64,000 bases of DNA from Streptomyces pilosus (GCF_014649835.1 NZ_BMTU01000007.1:1-64000), one strand, 5' to 3'. Shown: positions 18,287 through 26,927, numbered from the stretch's first letter. The notes: generated by a model not told the origin, from the letters alone. Translations and numbers: made by a program.

Positions 18287-19714
18287 ATGCGCCGTTCGAA
18301 AATCGTCTGTACTCTCGGCCCCGCGGTCGACTCCCACGAGCAGCTTGTCGCCCTGATCGAAGCCGGCATGAACGTGGCCCGCTTCAACTTCAGCCACGGC
18401 TCGCACGCCGAGCACCAGGGCCGGTACGACCGGGTCCGGGCCGCCGCCAAGGAGACGGGCAGGGCCATCGGCGTCCTCGCCGACCTCCAGGGCCCCAAGA
18501 TCCGCCTGGAGACCTTCGCCGAAGGCCCCGTCGAGCTGGTGCGCGGTGACGAGTTCACCATCACCACCGAGGACGTCCCGGGCGACCGGACGATCTGCGG
18601 GACGACCTACAAGGGCCTGCCGGGCGACGTCTCCCGCGGCGACCAGATCCTCATCAACGACGGCAACGTCGAGCTGAAGGTGCTGGACGTCGAGGGCCCC
18701 CGGGTGAAGTCGATCGTCATCGAGGGCGGTGTCATCTCCGACCACAAGGGCATCAACCTGCCCGGCGCGGCGGTGAACGTGCCCGCGCTGTCCGAGAAGG
18801 ACATCGACGACCTGCGCTTCGCCCTGCGGATGGGCTGCGACCTGGTCGCGCTGTCCTTCGTGCGGGACGCCAAGGACGTCGCCGACGTGCAACGCGTGAT
18901 GGACGAGGAGGGCCGCCGGGTCCCGGTCATCGCCAAGGTGGAGAAGCCGCAGGCGGTGGAGAACATGGAGGGCGTCGTGGCGGCCTTCGACGCCGTCATG
19001 GTCGCGCGCGGCGACCTGGCCGTCGAGTACCCGCTCGAGAAGGTCCCCATGGTGCAGAAGCGCCTGATCGAGCTCTGCCGGCGCAACGCCAAGCCGGTGA
19101 TCGTGGCGACCCAGATGATGGAGTCGATGATCACCAACTCCCGGCCGACCCGCGCCGAGGCCTCCGACGTGGCCAACGCGATCCTGGACGGCGCCGACGC
19201 GGTCATGCTGTCGGCCGAGTCGAGCGTGGGCGCGTACCCGGTCGAGACCGTGCGGACGATGTCGAAGATCGTCCAGGCGGCCGAGCAGGAGCTGCTCTCC
19301 AAGGGCCTCCAGCCGCTGGTGCCGGGCAAGAAGCCGCGCACGCAGGGTGGTTCGGTGGCCCGCGCGGCCTGCGAGATCGCCGACTTCCTCGGCGGCAAGG
19401 GCCTGGTGGCCTTCACCCAGTCCGGCGACACCGCCCGGCGCCTGTGCCGCTACCGCGTCGCCCAGCCGATCCTGGCGTTCACCACGGACGAGTCGACGCG
19501 CAACCAGCTGGCGCTCAGCTGGGGCGTGGAACCGCACGTCGTGCCGTTCGTGAACAGCACCGACGAGATGGTCGAGCTGGTGGAGCAGGAACTGGTGAAG
19601 CTGAACCGCTTCGCCGAGGGCGACACCGTCGTCATCACCGCCGGCTCTCCCCCCGGCGTCCCCGGCACCACCAACATGGTCCGCGTCCACCACCTGGGCG
19701 GCGCGACCAGCTGA
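18287..19714 (+). CDS. pyk: pyruvate kinase
   Basis: Protein of 475 aa. Motifs: CTLGPAVDS, FNFSHGSH, and the active-site region VIAKVEKPQAVENMEG ... VARGDLAVE. At the position that decides potassium dependence (TYEG in E. coli PykF) this enzyme has TYKG, Lys109, the hallmark of K+-independent pyruvate kinases. ATG at 18287 lies 6 bases after TAGGAT, so the mRNA is probably leaderless, although AGGA within that box could act as a weak ribosome binding site. Follows ackA by 73 bp but has its own promoter. Confidence 0.95.
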   Translation: MRRSKIVCTLGPAVDSHEQLVALIEAGMNVARFNFSHGSHAEHQGRYDRVRAAAKETGRAIGVLADLQGPKIRLETFAEGPVELVRGDEFTITTEDVPGDRTICGTTYKGLPGDVSRGDQILINDGNVELKVLDVEGPRVKSIVIEGGVISDHKGINLPGAAVNVPALSEKDIDDLRFALRMGCDLVALSFVRDAKDVADVQRVMDEEGRRVPVIAKVEKPQAVENMEGVVAAFDAVMVARGDLAVEYPLEKVPMVQKRLIELCRRNAKPVIVATQMMESMITNSRPTRAEASDVANAILDGADAVMLSAESSVGAYPVETVRTMSKIVQAAEQELLSKGLQPLVPGKKPRTQGGSVARAACEIADFLGGKGLVAFTQSGDTARRLCRYRVAQPILAFTTDESTRNQLALSWGVEPHVVPFVNSTDEMVELVEQELVKLNRFAEGDTVVITAGSPPGVPGTTNMVRVHHLGGATS

Positions 19715-19727
19715 CCGCGCACACGGC

Positions 19728-19761
19728 CGAGGGCGTCCCCCCGCGAAGGGGGACGCCCTCG
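19728..19761. terminator. terminator after pyk
   Basis: Perfect 14-bp stem (19728-19741 with 19748-19761) around CGCGAA. It is only 14 bp past the pyk stop and before the stop of the convergent gene, so it can act for both strands. No T run. Confidence 0.75.
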
Positions 19762-19799
19762 ACGCCTGTCGCGCGGCTCCGCCGGAGTCCCGCGGCCCG

Positions 19800-21158
19800 T
19801 CAGGTGATGTACTGGTGCAGGCCCGGGATGTGCAGGGTCCCGCCGAACTGGCCGGCCTGCTGCACCGTCACGTCGGTGAAGTAGATCAGCGGGATGTTCA
19901 GCGGCGGAGGGTGCTCCGGGTCGAAGGTGATCGGGATGAGCCCGAGCAGCTTGCCGGAGATGCTCTCCGTGTACATCACGGTGTCGCCGTCGCGGATGGT
20001 CGACGTCGAGCCCTTGGCGGCCTGGACGTGGTAGGTCTTGCCGGACTGTTCGTCCTTGACCGTCTGGTGCAGGTCCCCGATGTCGGTGCCGTCGGAGACG
20101 ACGTACTTCAGCACCTTCTTCGTGGTGCCGTTCGCGGTCCGGACCTCGACGATGCCCTTGTAGTCGGCACCCTTCAGGGTCAGCGAACTGGCGTTCAGGT
20201 ACCAGGGGGCGTCCGGCAGCGGGACCTTGTTGTCGACCCCGCCCTCGGCGTCGGTGGCGACCGGGCAGTCCTCCAGGTCGGTCCCGGACGTCTCGGAGGG
20301 GCTCGGCGAGGGGGTGGCCTCCGGGCCGTCGGTCGCCTCCTCGGCCTTCTCCTCTGCCCCGTCCTCGGTGTCCTCCGCCGCTTCGGGCGCCTCGTCCCCG
20401 GTGTCCCCGGCCTCGTCCGCGGTGTCCCCGGCCGGTTCGGACGCCCTGGGCGCGGGCTCCTTCACGGAGTCCGCCGGTTCCTCGGCCGCGTCGTCGGCGG
20501 CCGGGGCGGAGGCGGACGGGGTGGGGCTCGGGCTCGCCTCTGCCTGCTGGTCCTTCGGAGTGAAGACGTCCTTGACGGCGTCCCCGATCTCCTCCAGCAC
20601 GTTGCGGTCGGTCTCCGAGGGCGCGGGCGCGGGTGCGGCCGGCTTCCCGGCGGCCTGTCCGGCCGCGGACGCGGAGGGCGTCGGCTCGGGCTCGGGCTTG
20701 TCGTCGGAACCTGAATCCGGCGAAGAGTCCGTTCCCTTGTCCGTGTCCTTGTCCGTGTCCTTGTCCGTGTCCTTGTCCGGGGCCTGCTGCCCGGGCGCCG
20801 ACGGGGCCGGCTCCGTGGCGGGCTCGTCGTCCGGGGACGCGCTGTCGCTCGCCGTGGCGGACGGCGAGGGCGACGCGGTGGTGTCCCCCTTCTCGGCCGC
20901 CTCGATGGCCTCCAGGCACTCCTTGAACTCTTCGGCCGTGAGGTTCTTCGACGACGGCTGGTCGTCGGCCTGGGCGAGAGTCGGGGTGAAGCCCATGCCC
21001 ATGAGGACCGCGGTGGGCATCGCCGCGATGGCTATCGCCTTGCCGGCAGGCATGTGGAACCTGGTGAACAGCGGCTTCTTGGGTGCCGCGTGGCGCGGCC
21101 CGGTTCTCACACGGGACTTCTCCACATCAGTCCCGTGGGTCACCTCGTCAGCCGGCAC
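19800..21158 (-). CDS. secreted acidic, Pro/Ser/Glu-rich surface protein
   Basis: About 452 aa. GTG at 21158 follows GGGAGG and overlaps the DUF6114 gene end by 11 bp. A basic N-terminus and hydrophobic segment (KAIAIAAMPTAVLMGMGF) ending TLAQA form a signal peptide. A short conserved patch (NLTAEEFKECLEAIEAAEKG) leads into ~200 residues of low-complexity D/E/S/P/A sequence including DKDTDKDTD repeats. The C-terminal ~140 residues are ordered (SLTLKGADYKGIVEV ... PPLNIPLIYFTDVTVQQAG ... HIPGLHQYIT) and probably carry the function, which I do not recognise. Third gene of a surface cluster. Confidence 0.75.
   Translation of the reverse strand: MPADEVTHGTDVEKSRVRTGPRHAAPKKPLFTRFHMPAGKAIAIAAMPTAVLMGMGFTPTLAQADDQPSSKNLTAEEFKECLEAIEAAEKGDTTASPSPSATASDSASPDDEPATEPAPSAPGQQAPDKDTDKDTDKDTDKGTDSSPDSGSDDKPEPEPTPSASAAGQAAGKPAAPAPAPSETDRNVLEEIGDAVKDVFTPKDQQAEASPSPTPSASAPAADDAAEEPADSVKEPAPRASEPAGDTADEAGDTGDEAPEAAEDTEDGAEEKAEEATDGPEATPSPSPSETSGTDLEDCPVATDAEGGVDNKVPLPDAPWYLNASSLTLKGADYKGIVEVRTANGTTKKVLKYVVSDGTDIGDLHQTVKDEQSGKTYHVQAAKGSTSTIRDGDTVMYTESISGKLLGLIPITFDPEHPPPLNIPLIYFTDVTVQQAGQFGGTLHIPGLHQYIT
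20737..20779. repeat. 12-bp tandem repeat, about 3.6 copies
   Basis: Unit TTGTCCGTGTCC at 20737, 20749 and 20761 with a partial fourth copy to 20779. It encodes the DKDT repeats on the minus strand and keeps the frame, so copy-number changes would alter linker length only. Confidence 0.85.
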
Positions 21159-21750
21159 TGTGCCTCCCGTTCGCCCCGTTCGCCGGGATCGTTCCTGACA
21201 GGTCGTTCTCTCCCGGCGTCCTGGGCGCCCGGGAGTGGTCCTCGTGGCCGGCCGGCGCGGTGCCGTCGGCGGGCTCCGGGACCGTGGTGTCGGCGACCGC
21301 GCCCTCCGGGGCACCGCCGTGACCCCCGCCGGCAGGCGGCGGCTCCTCGGCGGGCGGCGCGCCCGGGGCCCATGACACGGCCATCGCTCCGCCCACCAGG
21401 GCGAGGAGGAAGCCGATGAGGAAGCCGCCGATGTTGGACACGGGGATGGACACCAGCGCCAGCAGGATCGCCGCGACACCCGCGAAGACCCGTACGTGCT
21501 TCTGGAACCAGAGACTGACGCCGAGGACGACGAGCAGCACACCGATGATCAGGGACCCGGCGCCCGCCGTGGTCGCCATGGCCAGCGTCAGGTGTCCGAT
21601 CTGGAGGTTCGCGTACGGGAAGTAGGCGATGGGGAGTCCGCCGAGCATGACGAACAGCCCGGCCCAGAACGGCCGCTCGCCCCGCCAGGCGCGGAACTGC
21701 AGCCTGCGGCGGGTGAACTGGCCGACGGCGGCAGGAGTCTCGGCGCTCAT
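21148..21750 (-). CDS. DUF6114 integral membrane protein
   Basis: Protein of 200 aa. A basic cytoplasmic start (FTRRRLQFRAWRGERPFWAG) precedes about four hydrophobic helices between residues 28 and 135 (LFVMLGGLPIAYFPYANL; ATTAGAGSLIIGVLLVVLG; VFAGVAAILLALVSIPVSN; GGFLIGFLLALVGGAMAV). A Pro/Ala/Gly-rich tail follows. ATG with GGGAGC upstream. It lies between DUF6230 and the acidic secreted protein on the same strand; this trio is typical of streptomycetes, but its function is unknown. Confidence 0.85.
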   Translation of the reverse strand: MSAETPAAVGQFTRRRLQFRAWRGERPFWAGLFVMLGGLPIAYFPYANLQIGHLTLAMATTAGAGSLIIGVLLVVLGVSLWFQKHVRVFAGVAAILLALVSIPVSNIGGFLIGFLLALVGGAMAVSWAPGAPPAEEPPPAGGGHGGAPEGAVADTTVPEPADGTAPAGHEDHSRAPRTPGENDLSGTIPANGANGRHSAG

Positions 21751-21867
21751 GGAAAACAGCTCCCTGGTACGGCTTTGCTGTGGTGGTGATGTGCGCCGCG
21801 CGTGAAGGCGCGGCGGGAAGGTGGACGGGCGGGGGCGCCACCGGCTCCCCCGCCCGTCAGCGAGTGC

Positions 21868-22509
21868 TTAGTAGCACTCCTTGACACCCGTGGAGAGCGA
21901 CATCTTCAGACCGCTGAGCTTGAAGGTGCCGGCGGTGGTCGCCCACGCCGTCTGCTTCACGTTCTTCAGGACGGCCTTCTCGGCCTGCTGGGCGAACCCG
22001 TAGGGGTTGGCCCGCTGGTTTGCGACCTCGCTCTGCTTCATGCCCGGACCCTTGTTGGCGTCCTTGGCGGCCACACCGATGTCGATGTTCGTGAACGTCG
22101 CATCGGCGTTCAGGTCGGCGACATCGATGTAGAGGTTCTCGGCCTCGACCGGTGCGCCCTGCCCCGCGCGCAGCATCAGGCTGACGTTCCCGAGCACCGG
22201 AATGTTCGGGGTGACGACCGACTGGCACATGTTCTTGATGGTCGCCGACTTGAACGCCGAGACCGCGACAGGGTGCGCCGTCTTCTTACCGGTGAGGGTG
22301 TACCCCTCGTCGAGGGCACCGTACTGGGAGAAGCCCGTACCGACGAGCTCGTCCGTGGTGACCTTGAACGACTGGCCCGACACGCTGAACGACGCCGCGA
22401 GGGCGCCCTGCGCGAGGGCGACGCCTATGCACGCCGTGGCGGCGACGCTGGGCACCATGACCACAGCGAACCGCTTCCATCTGGTCCCGCCACGCACCTG
22501 GGACTCCAT
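21868..22509 (-). CDS. DUF6230 family secreted protein
   Basis: Protein of 213 aa. ATG at 22509 has an excellent GAAGGAGG behind it; an ATG 8 codons earlier is less likely. A basic start (RWKRFAVVMVPSVAATACIG) and hydrophobic helix ending ALA form a signal peptide. The mature domain is beta-rich (FSVSGQSFKVTTDELVGTGF ... LYIDVADLNADATFTNIDIG) and ends VKECY. Some database entries call relatives cholesterol esterase, but no esterase motif (GxSxG) is visible, so I do not adopt that. First gene of the surface cluster. Confidence 0.85.
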   Translation of the reverse strand: MESQVRGGTRWKRFAVVMVPSVAATACIGVALAQGALAASFSVSGQSFKVTTDELVGTGFSQYGALDEGYTLTGKKTAHPVAVSAFKSATIKNMCQSVVTPNIPVLGNVSLMLRAGQGAPVEAENLYIDVADLNADATFTNIDIGVAAKDANKGPGMKQSEVANQRANPYGFAQQAEKAVLKNVKQTAWATTAGTFKLSGLKMSLSTGVKECY

Positions 22510-23172
22510 ATTTCCTCCTTCTCGGACGTACATCTCCTGTCCTGACCCGCCGCCATGAACGGCGGCCGGGCCGGGCAGGGATGGGAGAAGTGCTACGTCC
22601 TCGGAAAGGAGAGCGCCCGCACTCGGCGGCGCGGAGACGCGCCCGAATCACCGGCGATCACCCCCGAGCGACAACCACTGGTCGCGCCTGACACGCATCA
22701 CGCACAACCCTGCTGGACAGGCTTCGCCGGATGGGCGAAGACCCCCCTGTCCAAGGACCGGCGCCACTGCCACCGGTCCTGCTCGGTGGGGACCCAGGGA
22801 TGTCCGCGGCCCGACCGGATGTCGGGGCTGCGGAGCAAGGGACCGAGCGTCGCCGATCGTGGTGCATTCTCGGCCCCCGCACAAGGGGGTTCGTTACTCG
22901 CTAGTAACGGGCGGATAACCGTGCGGCGACCCGCAGGTCGCGTCCGGCGACGCTCGGTGCATCACCAGGGGTGTGCAAAACCATTGATCGAGGGACAGAT
23001 TCCGACAGATCAACGCCTGCGACTTACTCGCAGTAACAGCGGCCGCGATGACCAAGATTTGGCAAAGCGCGGCCGCATCGACCCCATTGCGCCATTCGGC
23101 CACTCGGGCACCGGGCACCCGGCCGACCGGCGAACCGGTACGGATCGGGCGCCGCGGCCCCCTCCGCACGGC
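22510..23172. other. 663-bp gene-free, dyad-rich region upstream of the DUF6230 cluster
   Basis: No supported gene. Three hairpins lie in series: 22715-22752 (nested GGACAGG/CCTGTCC and CTTCGCC/GGCGAAG), 22754-22780 (AGGACCGG/CCGGTCCT) and 22804-22833 (CCCGAC/GTCGGG with GC-rich outer pairs). Two related dyads, GTTACT-CGCT-AGTAAC (22893-22908) and TTACT-CGC-AGTAA (23024-23036), look like binding sites for one regulator. A direct repeat GACAGAT occurs at 22994 and 23004. It may contain a long 5' leader for the minus-strand cluster. Confidence 0.55.
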
Positions 23173-24147
23173 TCAGAACAGCGCTCGCGCCAGTGCCCGG
23201 CGCGCGGCGACCACGCGCGGGTCGTCGGCGCCGACCACCTCGAACAGCTCCAGCAGCCGCACGCGCACGGTGTCGCGGTCGTCGCCCGCGGTGCGCGCCA
23301 CCGTCTCGATGAGCCGGCCGAACGCGTCCTCGACGTGACCGCCCACCAGGTCCAGGTCGGCGGCGGCGATCTGCGCGGCGGCGTCCCGCGGCTTGTCGGC
23401 GGCGTCCTTGCGCACCTGCTGCGGGTCCAGGCCCTGCACCCGCTGGAGCAGTTCGGCCTGCGCGAGGCCCAGCGCGGCCTCCGGGTTACCGGGGTCGTCG
23501 GCGAGCACGTTCTTGTACGCCTGGACGGCACCGGCGAGGTCACCGCTGTCGAGCGCCTGCACGGCGGCCTCCAGCAGGGCGTCGTACGGGCCGGCGGCCT
23601 CGGCCGGGGCGGGCGTCGCGCCACCCGGCACGGCGTCGGGGTCGACGGTGAGGCCGGTCAGGCCGAAGCGCTGCTCGCCCACCTGCACCAGCTGGTCCAG
23701 GGTCTGACGGATCTGCGCCTCGCCCGCGGCCCCCTGGAAGAGCGGCAGCGCCTGTCCGGCGACCACCGCGAAGACCGCCGGGATCCCCTGGATCCCGAAC
23801 TGCTGCATGAGCATCTGGTTGGCGTCGACGTCGACCTTCGCGAGGAGGACGCGGCCGTTGTACTCGACGGTGAGCCGCTCCAGGAGGGGGCTGAGCTGCT
23901 TGCAGGGCTCGCACCACTCGGCCCAGAAGTCGATGACGACCGGGACCTCGGTGGACCGCTGCAGGACGTCACGCTCGAAACCGGCTTCGTCGACGTCGAT
24001 CACGAGGTCGGCCGGGGAGACGGCGCCCCCGCCGCCCTGCCGGGCCGATTCGGCGCGCGCCTGCTCCGCCTTCGCCTTGGCCTCCTGGGCCGCCTTCACC
24101 GCGGCGAGGTCGACGACCCCGCTCATGGACATGTTCCGTGGCTGCAT
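23173..24147 (-). CDS. CnoX/YbbN-like thioredoxin-TPR co-chaperone
   Basis: Protein of 324 aa. A charged N-terminal helix (AAQEAKAKAEQARAESARQ), a thioredoxin domain (about 45-160) with FWAEWCEPC active site (Cys79, Cys82), and a C-terminal TPR-like helical half (GPYDALLEAAVQALDSGDLAGA). This is the CnoX/YbbN architecture, which holds oxidised or unfolded clients for chaperonin. ATG at 24147 with GGGGGAGG upstream; further in-frame upstream sequence has no ribosome binding site. Divergent from a TetR gene, with a palindrome between them. Confidence 0.87.
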   Translation of the reverse strand: MQPRNMSMSGVVDLAAVKAAQEAKAKAEQARAESARQGGGGAVSPADLVIDVDEAGFERDVLQRSTEVPVVIDFWAEWCEPCKQLSPLLERLTVEYNGRVLLAKVDVDANQMLMQQFGIQGIPAVFAVVAGQALPLFQGAAGEAQIRQTLDQLVQVGEQRFGLTGLTVDPDAVPGGATPAPAEAAGPYDALLEAAVQALDSGDLAGAVQAYKNVLADDPGNPEAALGLAQAELLQRVQGLDPQQVRKDAADKPRDAAAQIAAADLDLVGGHVEDAFGRLIETVARTAGDDRDTVRVRLLELFEVVGADDPRVVAARRALARALF

Positions 24148-24285
24148 GCGTCTATCCTCCCCCGTACCCCGCGCGTGTGTGAAAAAGGCCCGGGAAACCC
24201 AGGCGTACGTGTGGTGTTGGCGCCGGGTCCCCACCCTGCGCCGGTGTGTGGTCGTCGCTCGGGCACGCCGGTCGCGCGTGCTTTC

Positions 24286-24300
24286 GCTACGGGTCGTAGC
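24286..24300. promoter_or_regulatory. 15-bp palindrome between cnoX-like and tetR genes
   Basis: GCTACG-GGT-CGTAGC, perfect arms, in the 242-bp divergent intergenic region. Position and symmetry suit an operator for the adjacent TetR protein. Confidence 0.5.
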
Positions 24301-24389
24301 GTAATGCCGGCCGGGGCCCCGGGGGCCCCTCTTCGCCGTGATCTCTCTCACGACCGGCCGCGTGGTGTCCGGCCGTTATGGTTCCTGCC

Positions 24390-25010
24390 ATGCAGAGCCG
24401 CATCCCCGCCAGCCGCACCGGGCGCCCGCGCGACGCCGCCGCGGACGCCGCGATCCTGGCCGCGACCCGTCAGGCTCTGATCGAAGTCGGCTGGTCCAAG
24501 CTCACCTTGGGGGACGTGGCGGTCCGCGCCGGGGTCGCGAAGACCACCCTGTACCGCCGCTGGGCGGGCAAGAACGAACTGGTCGTGGACGCGGTCGCGG
24601 AACTCTTCGACGCGCTGCGCCTGCCCGACCGCGGTTCGCTGGCCGCCGACATCGAGGGCGTGGTGCTCCAGTTCGCCGCGATACTGGCCCGCCCCGAGGC
24701 CAGGAGCGGACTGATGGCGGTGGTCGCCGAGGCCACCCGCGACGAGGCCCTGCGCGAGCGCATCCGCGCCTCCATCGTCGAACGGCAGAAGCGTCTCGTC
24801 CTCGCGGGCCGTGCCCGCGCCCAGGAACGGGGCGAACTGCCGCCCGAGCGGGACGCCGGGGAGGCGGCCCGCTCGGTCGACCTGATCTTCGACATGGTGG
24901 CCGGCGCGGTGGTGCACCGCACCCTGGTCAGCGCCGAACCGGCGGACGAGGAATGGGTGCACGGCTTCACCCGGGTCCTGCTGTCGGGGCTCGCCGCCGC
25001 CCCCGGGTGA
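24390..25010 (+). CDS. TetR-family regulator
   Basis: Protein of 206 aa. N-terminal TetR HTH (AILAATRQALIEVGWSKLTLGDVAVRAGVAKTTLYRRWAGK) and a helical ligand domain resembling the TetR_C_11/AcrR-like C-terminus. ATG at 24390 lies 7 bases after TATGGT with no Shine-Dalgarno, suggesting a leaderless mRNA; an ATG four codons earlier falls inside that box and is less likely. Ligand and targets unknown. Confidence 0.87.
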   Translation: MQSRIPASRTGRPRDAAADAAILAATRQALIEVGWSKLTLGDVAVRAGVAKTTLYRRWAGKNELVVDAVAELFDALRLPDRGSLAADIEGVVLQFAAILARPEARSGLMAVVAEATRDEALRERIRASIVERQKRLVLAGRARAQERGELPPERDAGEAARSVDLIFDMVAGAVVHRTLVSAEPADEEWVHGFTRVLLSGLAAAPG

Positions 25011-25124
25011 GCGAACCGGCCACGGTCGGCCGGTAGTCGCCTGTCGCCGTCCGCGGGGTCCTGCGAGGATCCTGATCATCCCCACCGGGGCACACCGTGA
25101 CCACGAGCGGCCAGGGAGGCGCGC

Positions 25125-25940
25125 ATGACCGGCACCGGCGCCCGCGTCACCGTACGGATCGACACCTCCCGGCCGCACCCGGCCCGGGTGTACGACTGGT
25201 TCCTCGGCGGCAAGGACAACTACCCCGTCGACGAGGAACTGGGCCGGCAGATCATGGGCGTCGACGGCACGGCCCGGCACGTCGCGCGCACCAACCGCTG
25301 GTTCATGCAGCGCGTCACCCGGTGGCTGGCGGCCGAGGCGGGCCTCCGGCAGTTCCTCGACATCGGCACCGGGATCCCCACCGAACCCAATCTGCACCAG
25401 ATCGCCCAGCGCGTCGCGCCCGGGTCCCGGGTCGTCTACACGGACAACGACCCCATCGTGCTGAAGCACGCGGAGGCGCTGCTGCGCAGCACCCCCGAGG
25501 GCGTCACCGACTACGTCCAGGCCGATGTGCGCGACCCCGGGCGCATCCTGCGGCAGGCCCGCGAGAGCCTGGACCTCGGCCGGCCGGTGGCGCTGTCCCT
25601 GGTGGCGCTGACGCACTTCCTCGGCGACGAGGACGACCCGCACGCCCTGGTCGCCGAGCTGGTCGACGCCCTTCCCTCCGGCAGCCACCTGGTGCTGTCC
25701 CAGCTCACCGCCGACTTCGACCCCGAGGGCGTAGGCCGCGGGGTGGCGATGTACGCGGCGGGCGGGATGACGCTCGCGCCGCGCACCCGCGCGGAGATCG
25801 CCCGGTTCTTCGAGGGGCTGGAGTTCGTCGAGCCCGGTCTGGTCCAGGTGACCGACTGGCATCCGGAGCTCGCCGACGGGGAGAGCACCGACGACCGCGC
25901 CGTGATCTCGCTGTACGGCGCGGTGGCCCGCAAGCCGTGA
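25125..25940 (+). CDS. DUF574 (PF04672-type) SAM-dependent methyltransferase
   Basis: Protein of 271 aa. The family opening IDTSRPHPARVYDWFLGGKDNYPVD is present, with SAM-binding FLDIGTGIPTEPNLHQIAQ and VVYTDNDPIVLKHAEALL. These enzymes are abundant and largely uncharacterised in streptomycetes; substrate unknown. ATG with AGGGAGG upstream. No clear operon partner: a LysR gene follows 60 bp on with its own -10 box. Confidence 0.9.
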   Translation: MTGTGARVTVRIDTSRPHPARVYDWFLGGKDNYPVDEELGRQIMGVDGTARHVARTNRWFMQRVTRWLAAEAGLRQFLDIGTGIPTEPNLHQIAQRVAPGSRVVYTDNDPIVLKHAEALLRSTPEGVTDYVQADVRDPGRILRQARESLDLGRPVALSLVALTHFLGDEDDPHALVAELVDALPSGSHLVLSQLTADFDPEGVGRGVAMYAAGGMTLAPRTRAEIARFFEGLEFVEPGLVQVTDWHPELADGESTDDRAVISLYGAVARKP

Positions 25941-25983
25941 GGGCCGGCCCCCCGGCGGGCGGGCGGTGGCGGCCCCCCAACAG

Positions 25984-25992
25984 CCGCTTATG
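25984..25992 (-). promoter_or_regulatory. CATAAGCGG element over the lysR -10 region
   Basis: Reads CATAAGCGG on the minus strand and overlaps TATGAT (25989-25994), the -10 of the lysR gene. The same nonamer recurs at 26928-26936 before the cysteine dioxygenase gene. Candidate binding half-site for the LysR protein. Confidence 0.45.
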
Positions 25993-26000
25993 ATGCCCCG

Positions 26001-26906
26001 GTGTTCGACTCCCGGCACATCAGGACGTTCCACGAGGTGGTCAGGACCGGCTCCTACTCGGCCGCCGCGCGTGCCCTCGGCTACACCCAGCCGGCGATCA
26101 CCCAGCAGATGAAGGCCCTGGAGCGGGACACCGGCTCCGCCCTTTTCGTCCGCGCGGGCCGCGGGCTGCGGCTCACCGAGGCCGGTGAGGCCCTGGCCCG
26201 GCACACCTCGTCGATCCTCGACGCCATGTCCGCCGCCCGGGAGCAGATGAACGCCCTCGCCCGGCTGCGCGCCGGGCGGGTCCGGCTGTGCGCCTTTCCC
26301 AGCGCCAACTCCACGCTCGTCCCGGAGGCGCTGGCCCGGCTGTCGGCCGACCACCCCGCGCTCCGGGTCGACCTGCTGGAGAACGAGCCGCCCGAGTCGC
26401 TGCGGCGGCTGATCCGCGGCGAGTGCGACATCTCGCTGGCGTTCACCTATCCCGGGCTGCATGAGCAGGTCCCGGAGGGGCTGGTGGAGATCCCGCTCCT
26501 GGAGGACCAGCTCACCGTGCTGCTGCCCGCCGGGCATCCACTGGCCCGGCGGCGGGCGGTCCGGCTCACCGACCTGGCCGGGGAGCGCTGGATCGCCGGC
26601 TGTCCGCGCTGCCGGGCCAACCTGCTGCACGAGTGCGCGGAGGAGGGTTTCGTCCCCGACATCGCCTTCATGACCGACGACAACCTCGCCGTGCAGAGCC
26701 TGGTCGCGGAGGGGCTGGGCGTCGCCATGCTGCCCTCGCTCGTCCTGAACTTCATGCGCCACCCGAAGGTCGCCGGCCGCCCGCTCCAGCCCCTCTCCCG
26801 CCGCAAGATCTCCGCCTACGTCCTGCCCGAGCACCTGCGCATACCGGCGGCGGCGCGGGTGCTGGAGCGGCTGCGGGCGGTCGCGGCGGCGAAGGACGGC
26901 TGCTGA
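26001..26906 (+). CDS. LysR-family regulator with cysteine cluster
   Basis: Protein of 301 aa. N-terminal LysR HTH (FHEVVRTGSYSAAARALGYTQPAITQQMKALE) and a periplasmic-binding-protein-like effector domain. The effector domain contains GCPRCRANLLHEC (Cys201, Cys204, Cys212), unusual for the family and suggestive of thiol or metal sensing. GTG at 26001 is 6 bases after TATGAT, so probably leaderless. Upstream and co-directional with cysteine dioxygenase and a YeiH-type exporter, it is the likely regulator of that sulfur cassette. Confidence 0.88.
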   Translation: MFDSRHIRTFHEVVRTGSYSAAARALGYTQPAITQQMKALERDTGSALFVRAGRGLRLTEAGEALARHTSSILDAMSAAREQMNALARLRAGRVRLCAFPSANSTLVPEALARLSADHPALRVDLLENEPPESLRRLIRGECDISLAFTYPGLHEQVPEGLVEIPLLEDQLTVLLPAGHPLARRRAVRLTDLAGERWIAGCPRCRANLLHECAEEGFVPDIAFMTDDNLAVQSLVAEGLGVAMLPSLVLNFMRHPKVAGRPLQPLSRRKISAYVLPEHLRIPAAARVLERLRAVAAAKDGC

Positions 26907-26927
26907 GCCCTCGCAGCGGTCCGCATC

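Noticed and set aside
21868..22509. Cholesterol esterase annotation for the DUF6230 protein
   Set aside because: No nucleophile elbow or catalytic triad motif is visible; the name seems inherited from old database entries.
22715..22833. Serial hairpins read as a known riboswitch
   Set aside because: I could not match conserved loops of any riboswitch class, and the adjacent genes are not typical targets.
25097..25993. Second open frame overlapping the DUF574 methyltransferase
   Set aside because: Arg/Pro-rich out-of-frame shadow without motifs.
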